Part shown: in pieces, positions 44,437 through 54,501 of the stretch
How the letters are laid out: each line of letters begins with the position of its first letter
Position numbering within the stretch: position 1 is the first letter of the stretch
Origin: an uncultured Pseudomonadota bacterium
Lineage (GTDB): Bacteria > Pseudomonadota > Gammaproteobacteria > Steroidobacterales > Steroidobacteraceae
Direction of reading: 5' to 3'
Assembly (NCBI GenBank): GCA_903927005.1
Contig: CAIYLH010000102.1
Location: forward strand, 1 to 56,458
Length of the DNA stretch: 56,458 bases
Program-made: the position numbers and the translations under genes
Notes under the pieces: generated by a model
Databases searched by the model: none
What the model was told of the DNA's origin: nothing
Seen by the model: the letters and a program-made list of their open reading frames with translations, nothing else

Positions 44437-45207
44437 CTATTCGGCGACCAGCGCGGAAATGCCGCCCTTGTAGTAAGGGCTGGAGAAAAGCACCTTCGTC
44501 GCGCGCTCTGGCGTAATCGTGATACACGCGCCGATCATGTCGACCTTGCCCGATATGAGTGCCGGGATCATGGCTCCGAAATCCATGTTCACGACTTCGA
44601 TCTTTCGATTGAGGCGCTTCGCGACCAGGCGTGCGAGTTCGACGTCCAAACCCACAACTTCGCGCGAACCATCGACGAACGAGAACGGCTCGGTGACTGC
44701 GGCTGTTCCGAACCGCAGTGCGGCGCCAGTGCCTTCCTCGATCTTCGGCATCGGCGCTGGCGATCCCGACTCAGGCAACCAGCGCTTCATCATTGCCGCG
44801 TACTCGCCATTCGTCTTGAGGTCCGCGACAACGGCATCAATGGCGGCCTTGAGTTCGGTGTCCGGCAAACGAACGGCGAAGCCATAGTCGTCAACGGTGA
44901 TGGGCTCCGGCAATACCTTGAGGCCAGGATTCTTCGCTGCGATGTTGCGAAGGATCGGCTCGTCGTATCCTGCTGCATCGGCCTTGTGCGCTTTTACCGC
45001 GAGCGCGGCATCCAGCACGGTGTTGTAGTACTTGATCTTCACGGTGGGGTACTTCGAAAGCACCAGCTGGTCCGCGACAGTGCCTGTCGGTACCGCGAAC
45101 TCCTTGCCCTCAAGTTCCGAGACCGTGCTGATTTTGGCGCGGCTGCCGCATCCGGCAAGAGACGCCGCTGCCAGCAGAGCACACAGTGCCAATAGGAATT
45201 TGTTCAA
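44437..45207 (-). CDS. Circularly permuted SBP_bac_3 lipoprotein
   Basis: A 256-residue lipoprotein from TTG 45207 (GAGGGG 6 bases upstream), with lipobox LAGC at Cys20. Solute-binding proteins of the GlnH/HisJ type normally have lobe 1 first. Here the lobe 2 features come first (VSELEGKEFAVPTGTVAD near residue 28, KTNGEYAAMMKRWL near 125), and lobe 1 follows (TEPFSFVDGSREVVGLDVEL, MDFGAMIPAL, ITITPERA). The protein ends where a normal one would cross between lobes. It likely binds a polar amino acid and is divergent from the fused transporter gene. The 250-bp intergenic region should hold both promoters. Confidence 0.85.
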   Translation of the reverse strand: MNKFLLALCALLAAASLAGCGSRAKISTVSELEGKEFAVPTGTVADQLVLSKYPTVKIKYYNTVLDAALAVKAHKADAAGYDEPILRNIAAKNPGLKVLPEPITVDDYGFAVRLPDTELKAAIDAVVADLKTNGEYAAMMKRWLPESGSPAPMPKIEEGTGAALRFGTAAVTEPFSFVDGSREVVGLDVELARLVAKRLNRKIEVVNMDFGAMIPALISGKVDMIGACITITPERATKVLFSSPYYKGGISALVAE

Positions 45208-45457
45208 GCTCGACCCCTCTAGTTCTAGTTCTGGTTCTGGACGTGCGACGCCAGATTGCGCTGCCGGATTATATTCACGAATCGGTTCACCGGCGGGGAC
45301 ATTCTGGGATATCGACACCGCTGTGCCCCAATTATGCCTTGTGGCGCCACTTTGCTCAGGGGGCGGCTGGGTCGTCCTCGCAGCCAAAAGGGACTATCGG
45401 GCCCCCATTTCGATTAAGCTGCGTCGGTCCTAAAAGAAGAATTAGACGCAGGAACTC

Positions 45458-47704
45458 ATGAAACGCCTTATTCCCAAGTGGTTCGTTCTGCTTGTCTGCC
45501 TGGGCCTTGCCGGTTGTAACCACGACGGCAGTGTCATCACCAGCGTGCAAGATGCCGCCACGGCCCGTATCGGCGTCATGGTGGGGACGACTAGCGAGCT
45601 GATCATGGCTCAGCAGTTCCCCAAGGCTGACGCCAAGCGTTTTGACGACATCATGGATGCCATCGGCGCGCTGAAGACGGGGCAGCTCGATGCGGTGCTC
45701 ACGGGCTATCCTGCCGCTCTGCAGGTTTCCAAGAAGAATCCGGATCTCGCCTTAATAGAGGAGCGCCTGTCGCACGAAGACACGTCGATCGCGGTCCGAA
45801 AGGGCAACGGCGCCCTGTTACAGCAGGTTGACGAGATCATTTCTGGCTTCAAAGCCGACGGTACGCTGGCGGCGATGGGCGTGCGATGGCTGAAGAAGGA
45901 TCTGACGCCCTACGAGGAAGTAGCAATTCCGCTCCCGAAGGAGGGCGTGCCCATCAAGATCGGCGTTAGCGCCACCCGGGAGCCCTTCAGTTTCGTCGAC
46001 GCAACTGGCCAGATCACCGGCCATGATGGCGAGCTCGCCCGCCGAATTGCCGCGAAAATGCACCGTCCTATCCAGTTCCTGGACATGAAGTTCATGGCGC
46101 TTATCCCGGCGCTGCAAGCAGGCAAGATCGACTTGATCGTCACAGGAATGAGCGCCACTCCCGAGCGGCGCAAGAAGGTCGACTTCACGCAGCGCTACTA
46201 CGAGTTGGCGCAGGTACTGCTGGTTCGTTCGGCTGCAGCTGCTGTTGCCAGTGTGCCTAAGCCGGAGGGGCTGCGGTCGCTGACCGACCTAAAGAAGGGA
46301 CGCATCGGGGTGCTAACTGGTAGTGCGCACGAGGTATACGCGGTAAAGAACTACCCCGAGGCCGAGATTCTGCAGTACCGCGGGGTGTCAGATTTGGCGC
46401 TTGCCGTCAGTTCCAGGAAGGTCGACGCTGCGCTGTCCGATGAGGCGCCATTTAAGGATTTACAGCTTCAGGACGCTAGTTTTGCCCTCCTGGGTGAGCC
46501 GTTGTTCACTTTTGATGTGGGCGTCGGATTTCGCAAGGAAAACACTGCGCTGCGCGACCAGTTCAACCACTTCCTGGCGGACATCAAGGGCAACGATGTT
46601 TATAGGGAGATGGTGCATCGCTGGTTGGAGACACCTGACCCCCAGATGCCGCCGTTGAAGGATGAGCCCAGTCTGCCGCCACTGAAGGTCGGCATCACTG
46701 ACGGCGGTCTGCCGTTTGCAGGCATGAAGGAAAACCTGCACGTCGGGCTTGACGTGGAGTTAACGCAGCGATTCGCACAGTCCATCGGCCGGCGGGTTGA
46801 GTACGAAAACATGGATTTCGGGAGTCTTGTCGCTGCCGTGGCGAGTGGCAAGGTGGATCTGATCGCCAGTGCGATTTACATCACACCCGAGCGCAAGGAG
46901 CGTATTAACTTCTCGGATCCCTACTTTCAGATGGCGACTATCGCCTTCACTCTTAAGAGTCGCTTGGCGGGGAGTGCCGCGAGCGTTACGGTTCCCGCTA
47001 AGCCTTCATTCTGGCAGCGGACGGTCGATAGCTTCGTCAGCAACATCATCCGCGAGCACCGCTACCTGCTGCTGTTGGATGGCCTCAAGACCACCATGCT
47101 CATCTCCATTTTGGCGTCCATCTTCGGAACCATGCTGGGGGCTGGCATCTGTTACATGCGCCTTTCCAAACGTCTTTTATTGCGACTGCCGGCCCGTGTC
47201 TTCATCGACATTCTGCGCGGCATGCCCGTGCTCGTATTGCTGATGCTGATTTTCTATGTGGTCTTTGCCTCTGTGGACATCAGTCCCGTGCTGGTTGCGG
47301 TCGTCGCATTTGGACTGAACTTCGCCGCCTACGCTGCTGAGATTTTCCGGTCCGGCATCGAGGGCATCGACAAGGGGCAGACGGAGGCGGGCATATCTCT
47401 CGGTTTTACCCGTACATCAACTTTCATTTACATCGTCATGCCGCAGATGATCCAACGGGTTCTTCCGGTCTATAAGGGCGAGTTCATCTCCCTCGTTAAG
47501 ATGACGTCGATCGTCGGATATATAGCGGTTCAGGATCTCACCAAGGCTAGTGACATTATTCGAAGTCGGACGTTCGACGCCTTCTTCCCGTTGGTCATGG
47601 TCGCAGTACTGTACTTTGCCGTGTCGTGGGTTCTCATTCAGTTGCTCGACTTCATCGAGCGAAGAACTGATCCTAAGCGCCGTCGCGAGGAGTCGCACCG
47701 ATGA
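45458..47704 (+). CDS. Fusion of two permuted substrate-binding modules and amino acid ABC permease
   Basis: A 748-residue lipoprotein-permease fusion. After the lipobox LAGC (Cys20) come lobe 2 (about 28-148), lobe 1 (165-258), lobe 2 (268-392) and lobe 1 (408-500), then a HisM/GlnP-type permease with five helices (about 540-735) and the EAA-type loop near [20 protein letters not shown]. The order 2-1-2-1 gives two binding modules with permuted lobes. It would import a polar amino acid together with the adjacent ATPase, whose start overlaps by 4 bp. AGGAA precedes the start ATG. Confidence 0.9.
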   Translation: MKRLIPKWFVLLVCLGLAGCNHDGSVITSVQDAATARIGVMVGTTSELIMAQQFPKADAKRFDDIMDAIGALKTGQLDAVLTGYPAALQVSKKNPDLALIEERLSHEDTSIAVRKGNGALLQQVDEIISGFKADGTLAAMGVRWLKKDLTPYEEVAIPLPKEGVPIKIGVSATREPFSFVDATGQITGHDGELARRIAAKMHRPIQFLDMKFMALIPALQAGKIDLIVTGMSATPERRKKVDFTQRYYELAQVLLVRSAAAAVASVPKPEGLRSLTDLKKGRIGVLTGSAHEVYAVKNYPEAEILQYRGVSDLALAVSSRKVDAALSDEAPFKDLQLQDASFALLGEPLFTFDVGVGFRKENTALRDQFNHFLADIKGNDVYREMVHRWLETPDPQMPPLKDEPSLPPLKVGITDGGLPFAGMKENLHVGLDVELTQRFAQSIGRRVEYENMDFGSLVAAVASGKVDLIASAIYITPERKERINFSDPYFQMATIAFTLKSRLAGSAASVTVPAKPSFWQRTVDSFVSNIIREHRYLLLLDGLKTTMLISILASIFGTMLGAGICYMRLSKRLLLRLPARVFIDILRGMPVLVLLMLIFYVVFASVDISPVLVAVVAFGLNFAAYAAEIFRSGIEGIDKGQTEAGISLGFTRTSTFIYIVMPQMIQRVLPVYKGEFISLVKMTSIVGYIAVQDLTKASDIIRSRTFDAFFPLVMVAVLYFAVSWVLIQLLDFIERRTDPKRRREESHR

Positions 47705-48810
47705 TCCGCATACAAGGTCTTTCGAAAAGCTTCGGCACGCTACGCGTCCTCGACAACGTCAGTACCGAGATAAAAAAGGGTGAGGTTGTCTCGATCATCG
47801 GGCCATCCGGTTGCGGAAAGAGCACATTTCTGCGCTGCCTTAACCTACTGGAGCAGCCGGACAGTGGCGTTGTAGAGGTGGATGGGACGGATATTGTTGT
47901 GCAGACAGCCAATGTCGCTCTGGTTCGCCAGAAGATGAACATGGTATTTCAGTCATTCAATCTGTTCGCGCACCTTTCGGTGCTCGATAACCTGACGCTT
48001 GGTCCGATAAAGCTCAAGGGTGTTGAGCCAGCGGAGGCCGAGAAGCACGCCATGGAATTGCTGCGACTCGTGGGGTTGGGTGAGAAGGCGCGGAGTTTCC
48101 CTGAGGATCTGTCCGGTGGGCAGAAGCAGCGCGTAGCGATTGCCCGCTGCCTTGCGATGGAGCCTGAGGTCATTCTCTTTGATGAACCCACCTCGGCGCT
48201 AGATCCGACCATGGTTCGGGAGGTGCTTTCCGTGATTCGGCGCCTCGCGAAGCAGGGCATTACGATGGTCATCGTGACTCACGAAATGGAGTTCGCACGC
48301 GATGTGTCGTCCAGGGTCTTCTACATGGACGCCGGCGGTATCCATGAGGAGGGTACGCCACAGCAAATGTTCGATAATCCGCAGAAGGCCAAGACGCGTG
48401 CATTCATCAACCGCACGCGAAGCTGCGAGTTCACCATCAGTTCAGGTGATTTTGACCTTTACGCGATGAATGCCGAAATCGAGACCTTCTGCGAACGGCA
48501 AGTGCTGTCACATCGGACTCGGCACACGCTGTTAGCGCTGGTAGAAGAAATTCTGCAGGCGCATGCGCCTATAGTCGGCTCCGCGACGCTCTGGTTGTCC
48601 ATCGACTATTCGGAGAAGGGCAATAGACTCGAGCTTATTTGCGAGAACGACGCTGCACCGTTGAACGCGCTTGAGGGCGATCACCTACCGGACGATCTCG
48701 CGATCACGATCGTCCGCAGCATGACCGACTCGATCGAGTACAGCCACGTAGGTGGACGAAATCGACTCGAGTTGGTGGTCAAGCAGGGGACGCCGAACAT
48801 CGATAGCTGA
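47701..48810 (+). CDS. Polar amino acid ABC ATPase with C-terminal HATPase-like domain
   Basis: Residues 1 to about 243 are a GlnQ/HisP ATPase: Walker [10 protein letters not shown] (34-42), Q-loop [11 protein letters not shown], signature LSGGQKQRV, Walker [13 protein letters not shown] and H-loop VTHEMEFA. The last 120 residues resemble an RsbW-type HATPase fold ([58 protein letters not shown]), but the N-box Asn and DxG motif are not conserved, so ATP binding by this domain is doubtful. It may be a regulatory domain. Overlaps the permease gene by 4 bp. Confidence 0.88.
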   Translation: MIRIQGLSKSFGTLRVLDNVSTEIKKGEVVSIIGPSGCGKSTFLRCLNLLEQPDSGVVEVDGTDIVVQTANVALVRQKMNMVFQSFNLFAHLSVLDNLTLGPIKLKGVEPAEAEKHAMELLRLVGLGEKARSFPEDLSGGQKQRVAIARCLAMEPEVILFDEPTSALDPTMVREVLSVIRRLAKQGITMVIVTHEMEFARDVSSRVFYMDAGGIHEEGTPQQMFDNPQKAKTRAFINRTRSCEFTISSGDFDLYAMNAEIETFCERQVLSHRTRHTLLALVEEILQAHAPIVGSATLWLSIDYSEKGNRLELICENDAAPLNALEGDHLPDDLAITIVRSMTDSIEYSHVGGRNRLELVVKQGTPNIDS

Positions 48811-48909
48811 CGGTTCAGGCTCGGCAGTGGCTTGTGCTGTTGAGCCTGGAGCAGGCTTGCGGGGTAGCGCGGTGGACCGCTCGCTGCAAGAGTGAGCAGT
48901 CGGCCGGAC

Positions 48910-49176
48910 CTAGCGGAGCTGGCTGTCTTTGCTGCCGCGCCGGTTGTAGCCACTGAACGCCTTCGCCTCGGCATCCTCGGTCGTCTGGCACGGCACGCAC
49001 AGGCGCACGCCCTGAATTGCCGCGCGTCGCGCCTCGGGAATCAGTTCGCCACAGTTGTCGCAGTGGGTCGCCGCAGGCCCAGTCCGCAGGCGCTGCTGCG
49101 CCCGCTGAATGCCGTCCTTCACGGTGGCATCGATTTGATCCTGTACGGCGCCGTCGCCGGCCCAGCCTGTGGCCAC
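48910..49176 (-). CDS. DksA/TraR-family C4 zinc-finger protein
   Basis: The 88-residue protein has a short helical N-terminus and a four-cysteine zinc finger (HCDNCG and LCVPCQ, 17 residues between the pairs), characteristic of the short TraR/YbiI branch of DksA. Such proteins bind the RNA polymerase secondary channel and alter transcription, with or without ppGpp. It lacks the long coiled-coil of full DksA. It stands alone; 238 bp upstream (49177-49414) shows no gene. Confidence 0.85.
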   Translation of the reverse strand: MATGWAGDGAVQDQIDATVKDGIQRAQQRLRTGPAATHCDNCGELIPEARRAAIQGVRLCVPCQTTEDAEAKAFSGYNRRGSKDSQLR

Positions 49177-49414
49177 GATAGTCTCCAGAGTTGATGCTCG
49201 AAGGATAGTGCTGAAGCGTGCCCAGTGGAAGCGGTGGTGCGACTTAAGCCGAAAGTTTTGCCTTCCGGAGTGCTGCAGGCCGCCAAATTAGCAGAGGCCT
49301 GACAGACTCAGCCCAACCCTCAGAAGGGTGATGGGCGTCGGGATCCGGCTCGTTGCGGTGGGGCTGAGAACCAATCTCGCTTTCGCTAGGTCCTGACATC
49401 CCGATCTTGCAGTG

Positions 49415-49981
49415 TCACGGCTCGGTTGAGTCGCCGTCTTGTGCTGCTTCGTTGCTGCCTTCCTTCTGCATTGCCGCATACCCCGCCGGGCTAAGAGTAG
49501 GCAGCTTGCGCAGGAACGCGACGATGTTCCAGATCTCGGCATCGTCGTGGGTTGAACCCCACGCCGGCATTCCGCTCATCTTGATGCCGTGCTTGATCGC
49601 CCAGAAAGCGACGCGCGGGTCCTCAATCCCGCGCTGGGCCAGATTTGGGGGTTGCGGGTAGAGTCCGGGCCGAAGCTCGGATTCGGAAACTCCCGGCGCC
49701 ATATGGCACTCCGTACACATTGCCGCATAGTGTTCCGCACCCTCCGAAATCATCGCCGGATCGTTGAGCGCAGGCACCGGGATTCCCTCCGCGTGGTGAG
49801 CCAGAGCCCGTTGCCGCACCTGCTCAAGGACCCTCAGCGTCAACATAGAGTGAGGTGAGTCGGCGCCAATGTTGTACATCCCCGACCAGATTGCGGCTGC
49901 CGTTCCTACTCCGATCACGAGCAGGGCGGTGGCGGCGCCGATAGCAGCAAAGACAAGACCCCGTCGTCGGTCGGTAATCAC
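49415..49981 (-). CDS. Membrane-anchored cytochrome c
   Basis: The 188-residue protein has an N-terminal hydrophobic anchor (about residues 10-32) and one cytochrome c domain with haem motif CTECH (residues 89-93) and probable axial Met in SGMPAWG, followed by DDAEIWNIVAFLRKLP typical of class I cytochromes. The C-terminus is polar and low complexity. It starts 63 bp after the RND pump gene on the same strand and may be part of the copper cluster, perhaps as an electron carrier. Confidence 0.88.
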   Translation of the reverse strand: MITDRRRGLVFAAIGAATALLVIGVGTAAAIWSGMYNIGADSPHSMLTLRVLEQVRQRALAHHAEGIPVPALNDPAMISEGAEHYAAMCTECHMAPGVSESELRPGLYPQPPNLAQRGIEDPRVAFWAIKHGIKMSGMPAWGSTHDDAEIWNIVAFLRKLPTLSPAGYAAMQKEGSNEAAQDGDSTEP

Positions 49982-50043
49982 TTAGGGACTCCTAACAAAG
50001 GAAATTTTTCGCCTGATCTGCGACTTGATAGCAATTGAGGCAT

Positions 50044-53000
50044 TCATTCCAGGTTCGCCGTGACAAGCGCGCGTTCCTTCACTAGCGCGTAGATCGCCGG
50101 AATCACCAATAGTGTCAGGACTGTTGCTGACACCATGCCGCCCACCATGGGTGCGGCAATTCTGCGCATGATTTCCGATCCTGTCCCTGTGCTCCACATG
50201 ATAGGCAGAAGTCCTGCCATGATTGCGACGACCGTCATTATTTTCGGACGTACACGCAATACCGCGCCATGAATGATGGCTTCGTTGAGATCATTCACCG
50301 TGATGGTGCGACCCCCTGCCTTGCAAAGTGCCACGGCCTCGTCCCAGGCGCGATCAAGATAGATCAGCATGACCACGCCCGTTTCCGCGGCAACTCCAGT
50401 CAGTGCAATGAAGCCGACGGCAACCGCGACGCTCATGTTGTAGCCGAGTAGGTACATTAGCCAAACGCCGCCTACGGCCGCGAACGGGACTGATGCCATC
50501 ACGATAAGCGTTTCCGTCATCCGTCCAAAGTTGAGAAACAGCAGCACAAAAATTATTAGTAGCGTGACTGGTACGACGATCTTGAGCCGCTCTATCGCGT
50601 GCTGCATGTACTCGAACTGGCCGCTCCAGGTGACGTAATAGCCTTCCGGAAAGTGCACTTGGGCATTTACTGCTCGCTGGGCTTCAGTGACGTAGCCGCC
50701 GATGTCTCGGCCGTGGATATCGACAAATATGTACGCTGAAAGAAGAGCGTTTTCGGTGCGAATGCTAGGAGGCCCTTGGACGATTTCGAGCTTTGCCAGT
50801 TGCCCCAGCGGCACCATGCTTCCATTTGCAACAGGGACCAGGACATTGCGTGCGATTGCCTCCGGTCTGTCCCGCAGCTCCCTCGGGTACCGGACGGTGA
50901 CGTCGAATCGCTGGCGTCCCTCAACGGTGGTCGTGACGACTTCGCCACCCAGCGCGGCTGCGACAACGTCGTGGACCTCGCCAACAGTTAGCCCATAACG
51001 ACCTAGCGCATCAGGGTCCGGCACGACGTCGAGGTAGTAGCCACCGGTCAGTCGTTCAGCGTACGCGCTGGTCGTTCCCGGCACGGTACGGACGACGGCC
51101 TCAATTTGTTTTGCGACCCGATCCATCTCGTTCAGATCGTTGCCAAACACTTTGATGCCGATCGGGGTCCGGATGCCCGTAGACAGCATGTCCAGGCGAG
51201 CCTTGATTGGCATCGTCCACGCGTTACTAATTCCGGGCAGCTGCACAGCCTTGTCCATTTCCGCGATCAGGCGATCTATCGTCATCCCCGGACGCCACTC
51301 CTGTTCTGGCTTGAGGTTGATGATCGTCTCTGACATCTCCAGCGGCGCGGGGTCAGTCGCAGTGCTTGCGCGTCCCGCCTTTCCGAAAACAGATTGCACC
51401 TCGGGAAAGCTCTTCAGGATTTGGTCCTGTGCCTGCAACGCGCGTGCCGCCTGGGTTACCGACATTGCTGGCAGACTGGACGGCATGAACAGGAGTGTCC
51501 CTTCATTTAGCGTCGGCATAAATTCCGTGCCTAGGCGCAGCGCAGGGAATGCAGTTGCAGCGACGATCGCAAGCGAGGCCACCAGCGTCAGCGTCTTCCA
51601 GCGCAGCACCCACGCGATAACCGGCCGGTAGCAGTAGATGAGGCTGCGGACGAGGGGGTTGGACTTCTCCGATGGGATTTGGCCGCGGACGAAAACCAGC
51701 ATCAATGCCGGAACGAGCGTAATTGATAGCAGCGCGGCACTCGCCATTGAGAAGGTCTTGGTGAGGGCGAGCGGCCGGAACATGCGGCCTTCCTGGGCCT
51801 CGAGTGTGAATACCGGCAGAAACGATACCGTGATAACCAGCAGGCTGAAGAATAGCGCCGGGCCGACTTCGCGGCAGGCCGCGATGATTGCAGGAAGCCG
51901 CGGGGCGCCAGGCTTCAGCGTCTCAAGATGCTTGTGAGTGTTCTCGATCATTACGATCGTTGGGTCAACCATCGCACCGATGGCGATGGCGATGCCACCC
52001 AGACTCATGATGTTGGAGTTAAATCCGAATGCACGCATGCCAGCAAATGCCATGAGAACGCCGATCGGCAGCATGAGGATCGCCACCAAGGCGCTGCGGG
52101 CGTGCATCAGAAAGACCAGGCAGACTAGCGCCACGATCAGGCTCTCTTCCAGCAGTGTGTGGCGCAGGTTGCGCACCGCACGCAGGATCAGGTCGGCGCG
52201 GTCATAAACCGGGGTGAGGGTGACCCCGGCCGGCAGGCCGGCGCCGATCTCTTGGATTCGGGTCTTGATGCCGGCGATGACGTCCAGAGCATTCTGCCCA
52301 TAACGGGACATAGCAATGCCCGCCACGACTTCGCCCTCGCCGTTGAGCTCTGTAATTCCACGGCGTTCGTCTGGAACGAGCTCGACCCGGCCAATGTCGC
52401 GCACACGCACTGGTGTGCCGGCGACTGACTTGAGGACGATTCCCTCCAGATCGGCTATGCCTCGCAGGTAGCCCCGACCGCGGATCATGTACTCCGTTTC
52501 GGCCAATTCTACTGAGCGACCACCCGAGTCATGGTTGCTCATGCGGATCGCTTCGGTGACCCGGTTCAACGGAATACCGTAGGCCTGCAGGCGGCGAGGG
52601 TCGACCGTAACCTGGTAGGTGCTGACGAAGCCGCCGACGCTGGCCACCTCCGCTACGCCCGGCGCCTTGGTCAGCTGATAGCGTATGAACCAGTCTTGAA
52701 TGGCCCGCAGTTCTCCGAGTGACCTCTGCTTGGCCTGCACGACGTACTGGTATACCCAGCCCACGCCGGTCGCATCTGGCCCCATCGTCGGTGTCACACC
52801 TCGCGGTAGTCTGTTTGCTGCTGCGTTCAGGTACTCAAGGACCCGCGAGCGTGCCCAGTAGATATCCGTGCCGTCCTCGAAGATGACGTACACGAACGAA
52901 ACCCCGAAGTTCGAGAAGCCGCGCACGACTTTGGTTCTCGGCACGCTGAGCATTGCCGTTGACAGCGGATAGGTGACTTGGTCCTCGACGACTTGAGGCC

Positions 53001-53169
53001 CCTGCCCGGGGAATTCTGTATAGACGATGACCTGTACATCAGACAGGTCTGGAAGTGCGTCCAGGGGGGTATGGAGGAGTGCATAGATGCCGACGCCGAC
53101 GACACATGATGTCGCGAACAGGACGATGAGGATGTGCCGCGCTGACCATTCGATGATACGACCTAGCAT
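50044..53169 (-). CDS. cusA: CusA-type heavy-metal RND efflux pump
   Basis: The 1041-residue inner-membrane pump belongs to the heavy-metal RND family. Motifs include FPGQGPQVVEDQVTYPLSTA near the N-terminus and, in helix 4, GGIAIAIGAMVDPTIVMIEN, closer to CusA (Cu/Ag) than to CzcA. Methionines such as those in the pore region (AWTMPIKARLDMLSTGIRTP) agree with monovalent metal. It uses proton motive force to export Cu(I)/Ag(I) from the periplasm through CusB and CusC. Length is normal. Confidence 0.93.
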   Translation of the reverse strand: MLGRIIEWSARHILIVLFATSCVVGVGIYALLHTPLDALPDLSDVQVIVYTEFPGQGPQVVEDQVTYPLSTAMLSVPRTKVVRGFSNFGVSFVYVIFEDGTDIYWARSRVLEYLNAAANRLPRGVTPTMGPDATGVGWVYQYVVQAKQRSLGELRAIQDWFIRYQLTKAPGVAEVASVGGFVSTYQVTVDPRRLQAYGIPLNRVTEAIRMSNHDSGGRSVELAETEYMIRGRGYLRGIADLEGIVLKSVAGTPVRVRDIGRVELVPDERRGITELNGEGEVVAGIAMSRYGQNALDVIAGIKTRIQEIGAGLPAGVTLTPVYDRADLILRAVRNLRHTLLEESLIVALVCLVFLMHARSALVAILMLPIGVLMAFAGMRAFGFNSNIMSLGGIAIAIGAMVDPTIVMIENTHKHLETLKPGAPRLPAIIAACREVGPALFFSLLVITVSFLPVFTLEAQEGRMFRPLALTKTFSMASAALLSITLVPALMLVFVRGQIPSEKSNPLVRSLIYCYRPVIAWVLRWKTLTLVASLAIVAATAFPALRLGTEFMPTLNEGTLLFMPSSLPAMSVTQAARALQAQDQILKSFPEVQSVFGKAGRASTATDPAPLEMSETIINLKPEQEWRPGMTIDRLIAEMDKAVQLPGISNAWTMPIKARLDMLSTGIRTPIGIKVFGNDLNEMDRVAKQIEAVVRTVPGTTSAYAERLTGGYYLDVVPDPDALGRYGLTVGEVHDVVAAALGGEVVTTTVEGRQRFDVTVRYPRELRDRPEAIARNVLVPVANGSMVPLGQLAKLEIVQGPPSIRTENALLSAYIFVDIHGRDIGGYVTEAQRAVNAQVHFPEGYYVTWSGQFEYMQHAIERLKIVVPVTLLIIFVLLFLNFGRMTETLIVMASVPFAAVGGVWLMYLLGYNMSVAVAVGFIALTGVAAETGVVMLIYLDRAWDEAVALCKAGGRTITVNDLNEAIIHGAVLRVRPKIMTVVAIMAGLLPIMWSTGTGSEIMRRIAAPMVGGMVSATVLTLLVIPAIYALVKERALVTANLE

Positions 53170-53181
53170 GGTCCGTAATCC

Positions 53182-54501
53182 CTAGTGCTGCAGGCGGTCG
53201 AGCGCGGGCGGTGTGCTACCACTCGACGCATGTCCGCCAAGTGCGCCGATTGCGGCGCGCAGGTTGCTTTCTGAGTCGATCAGGAAGTTGCCATTGACCA
53301 CGACGGCCTCGCGGTCAGCAAGGCCGCTGAGTATTTCGATGTAACCGTCAGCATGCACGCCAGTCCGGACGACTCGCGGCTCGAACTCACCTTTTCCACG
53401 GTCGACCAGCACAATCTGGCGCGTGCCGGTATCCAGGATCGCAGAATCCGGGACTGCAAGGAGTGGCGTGGCGGCCCCGGCGGCGAGTTCCACGGTGCCG
53501 TACATCAACGGCTTGAGCTTGCCGTCAGGATTTGTGAGCTCCACACGTACCTGCACGGTACGCGTCTCGGCCTGCAGCACTGGCGATACAAACGCGATCC
53601 TGCCCTTAAAGGTCTTGCCCGGATAGGCAACGAAGGAGGCGGTGACTGGTGCGGCGACACGCACGAGGGCCAGATCCTGCTCAAACACGCTGCCGATAAG
53701 CCATATCGAGGATAGGTCAGTTACTTGATACAGCGCGTCGCCGGGCATGAAGCGCAGACCCACGCGAGCTGTCTTCTCGGTGACTACGCCATCACGTGGC
53801 GCGCGCAGCAGTAGGCTCTTGCGGGGTTCCTCGCCAGCGCGCAGTCCGGCCAGGTCGGCTTCGGCGATGTCCCAATTGCTGAGCCGCTCGAGGCTGCTGC
53901 GTACGAGGTCGCGCATGTGTGCGTGCGCCCCAGAATCGCCTTCGCTGAGTGCGTCGAGTGCGCGGACCGCGACGCGATAGTCCTGTTGCGCCGCAAGCAG
54001 GTCCGGGCTGTAGACCTCGAGCAGAGGCTGCCCGCGGTGGACCGGGGCGCCAGTCGTGTCAACCAGCATGCGGGTGATCCAGCCCTCAAACTTAGGGCTG
54101 ATTGTCGACTGACGGCGCTCGTCGGGCTGCAGCGTGCCGACGATTCGCAGCGTCTGCGTGAGGGAGCGAGGTGCCGCCATTTCGGTTCGGACGCCGAGCT
54201 TCTGGAGCTTCGCCGCATCGATTCTGACCGAGGAGCCGCCAAATTGCTCATCGGCATAGACGGCGACGTAGTTCATCCCCATCGCGTCTTTCTTCGGCAC
54301 TGGCGACGTGTCCGGCAAGCCCATTGGGTTTCTGTAGTACAGCACGGCGCGTTCTGTCGCTACCCCAGCGGCAGGCTGTGTCGATGGGAAAGTGGCAACT
54401 GGCGTCGTTAGGGCCACGGGGCGAGTTGAAAACCAGAATGCGACTGCGAAGATCGCGGCGAGAGCGATCGCGTTGATGGCGAGGGCAGTACGGTGTTTCA
54501 T
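53182..54501 (-). CDS. cusB: CusB-type membrane fusion protein
   Basis: The 439-residue adaptor has an N-terminal membrane anchor (about residues 5-25), then YYRNPMGLPDTSPVPKKDAM and GMNYV, the Met-rich Cu/Ag-binding region of CusB, followed by the beta-barrel, lipoyl and helical hairpin domains (to about residue 410). It transfers metal to CusA and links it to the outer channel. Overlaps the outer-membrane gene by 4 bp and is 12 bp before cusA. Confidence 0.93.
   Translation of the reverse strand: MKHRTALAINAIALAAIFAVAFWFSTRPVALTTPVATFPSTQPAAGVATERAVLYYRNPMGLPDTSPVPKKDAMGMNYVAVYADEQFGGSSVRIDAAKLQKLGVRTEMAAPRSLTQTLRIVGTLQPDERRQSTISPKFEGWITRMLVDTTGAPVHRGQPLLEVYSPDLLAAQQDYRVAVRALDALSEGDSGAHAHMRDLVRSSLERLSNWDIAEADLAGLRAGEEPRKSLLLRAPRDGVVTEKTARVGLRFMPGDALYQVTDLSSIWLIGSVFEQDLALVRVAAPVTASFVAYPGKTFKGRIAFVSPVLQAETRTVQVRVELTNPDGKLKPLMYGTVELAAGAATPLLAVPDSAILDTGTRQIVLVDRGKGEFEPRVVRTGVHADGYIEILSGLADREAVVVNGNFLIDSESNLRAAIGALGGHASSGSTPPALDRLQH

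Noticed and set aside
44404-45195. 263-residue plus-strand frame opposite the lipoprotein
   Set aside because: Antisense to the clear permuted binding protein; no domain.
45268-45273. TATAAT on the minus strand before the permuted lipoprotein gene
   Set aside because: Good -10 match but no acceptable -35 at 16-18 bases, so not called as a promoter.
48814-48850. Hairpin TTCAGGCTC/GAGCCTGGA between the ABC ATPase and DksA-like genes as a terminator
   Set aside because: The stem is short, the loop is about 19 bases and there is no T-run; not strong enough to list.
49288-49542. 84-residue frame between the DksA-like and cytochrome genes
   Set aside because: Mostly overlaps the cytochrome gene and lacks any family pattern.
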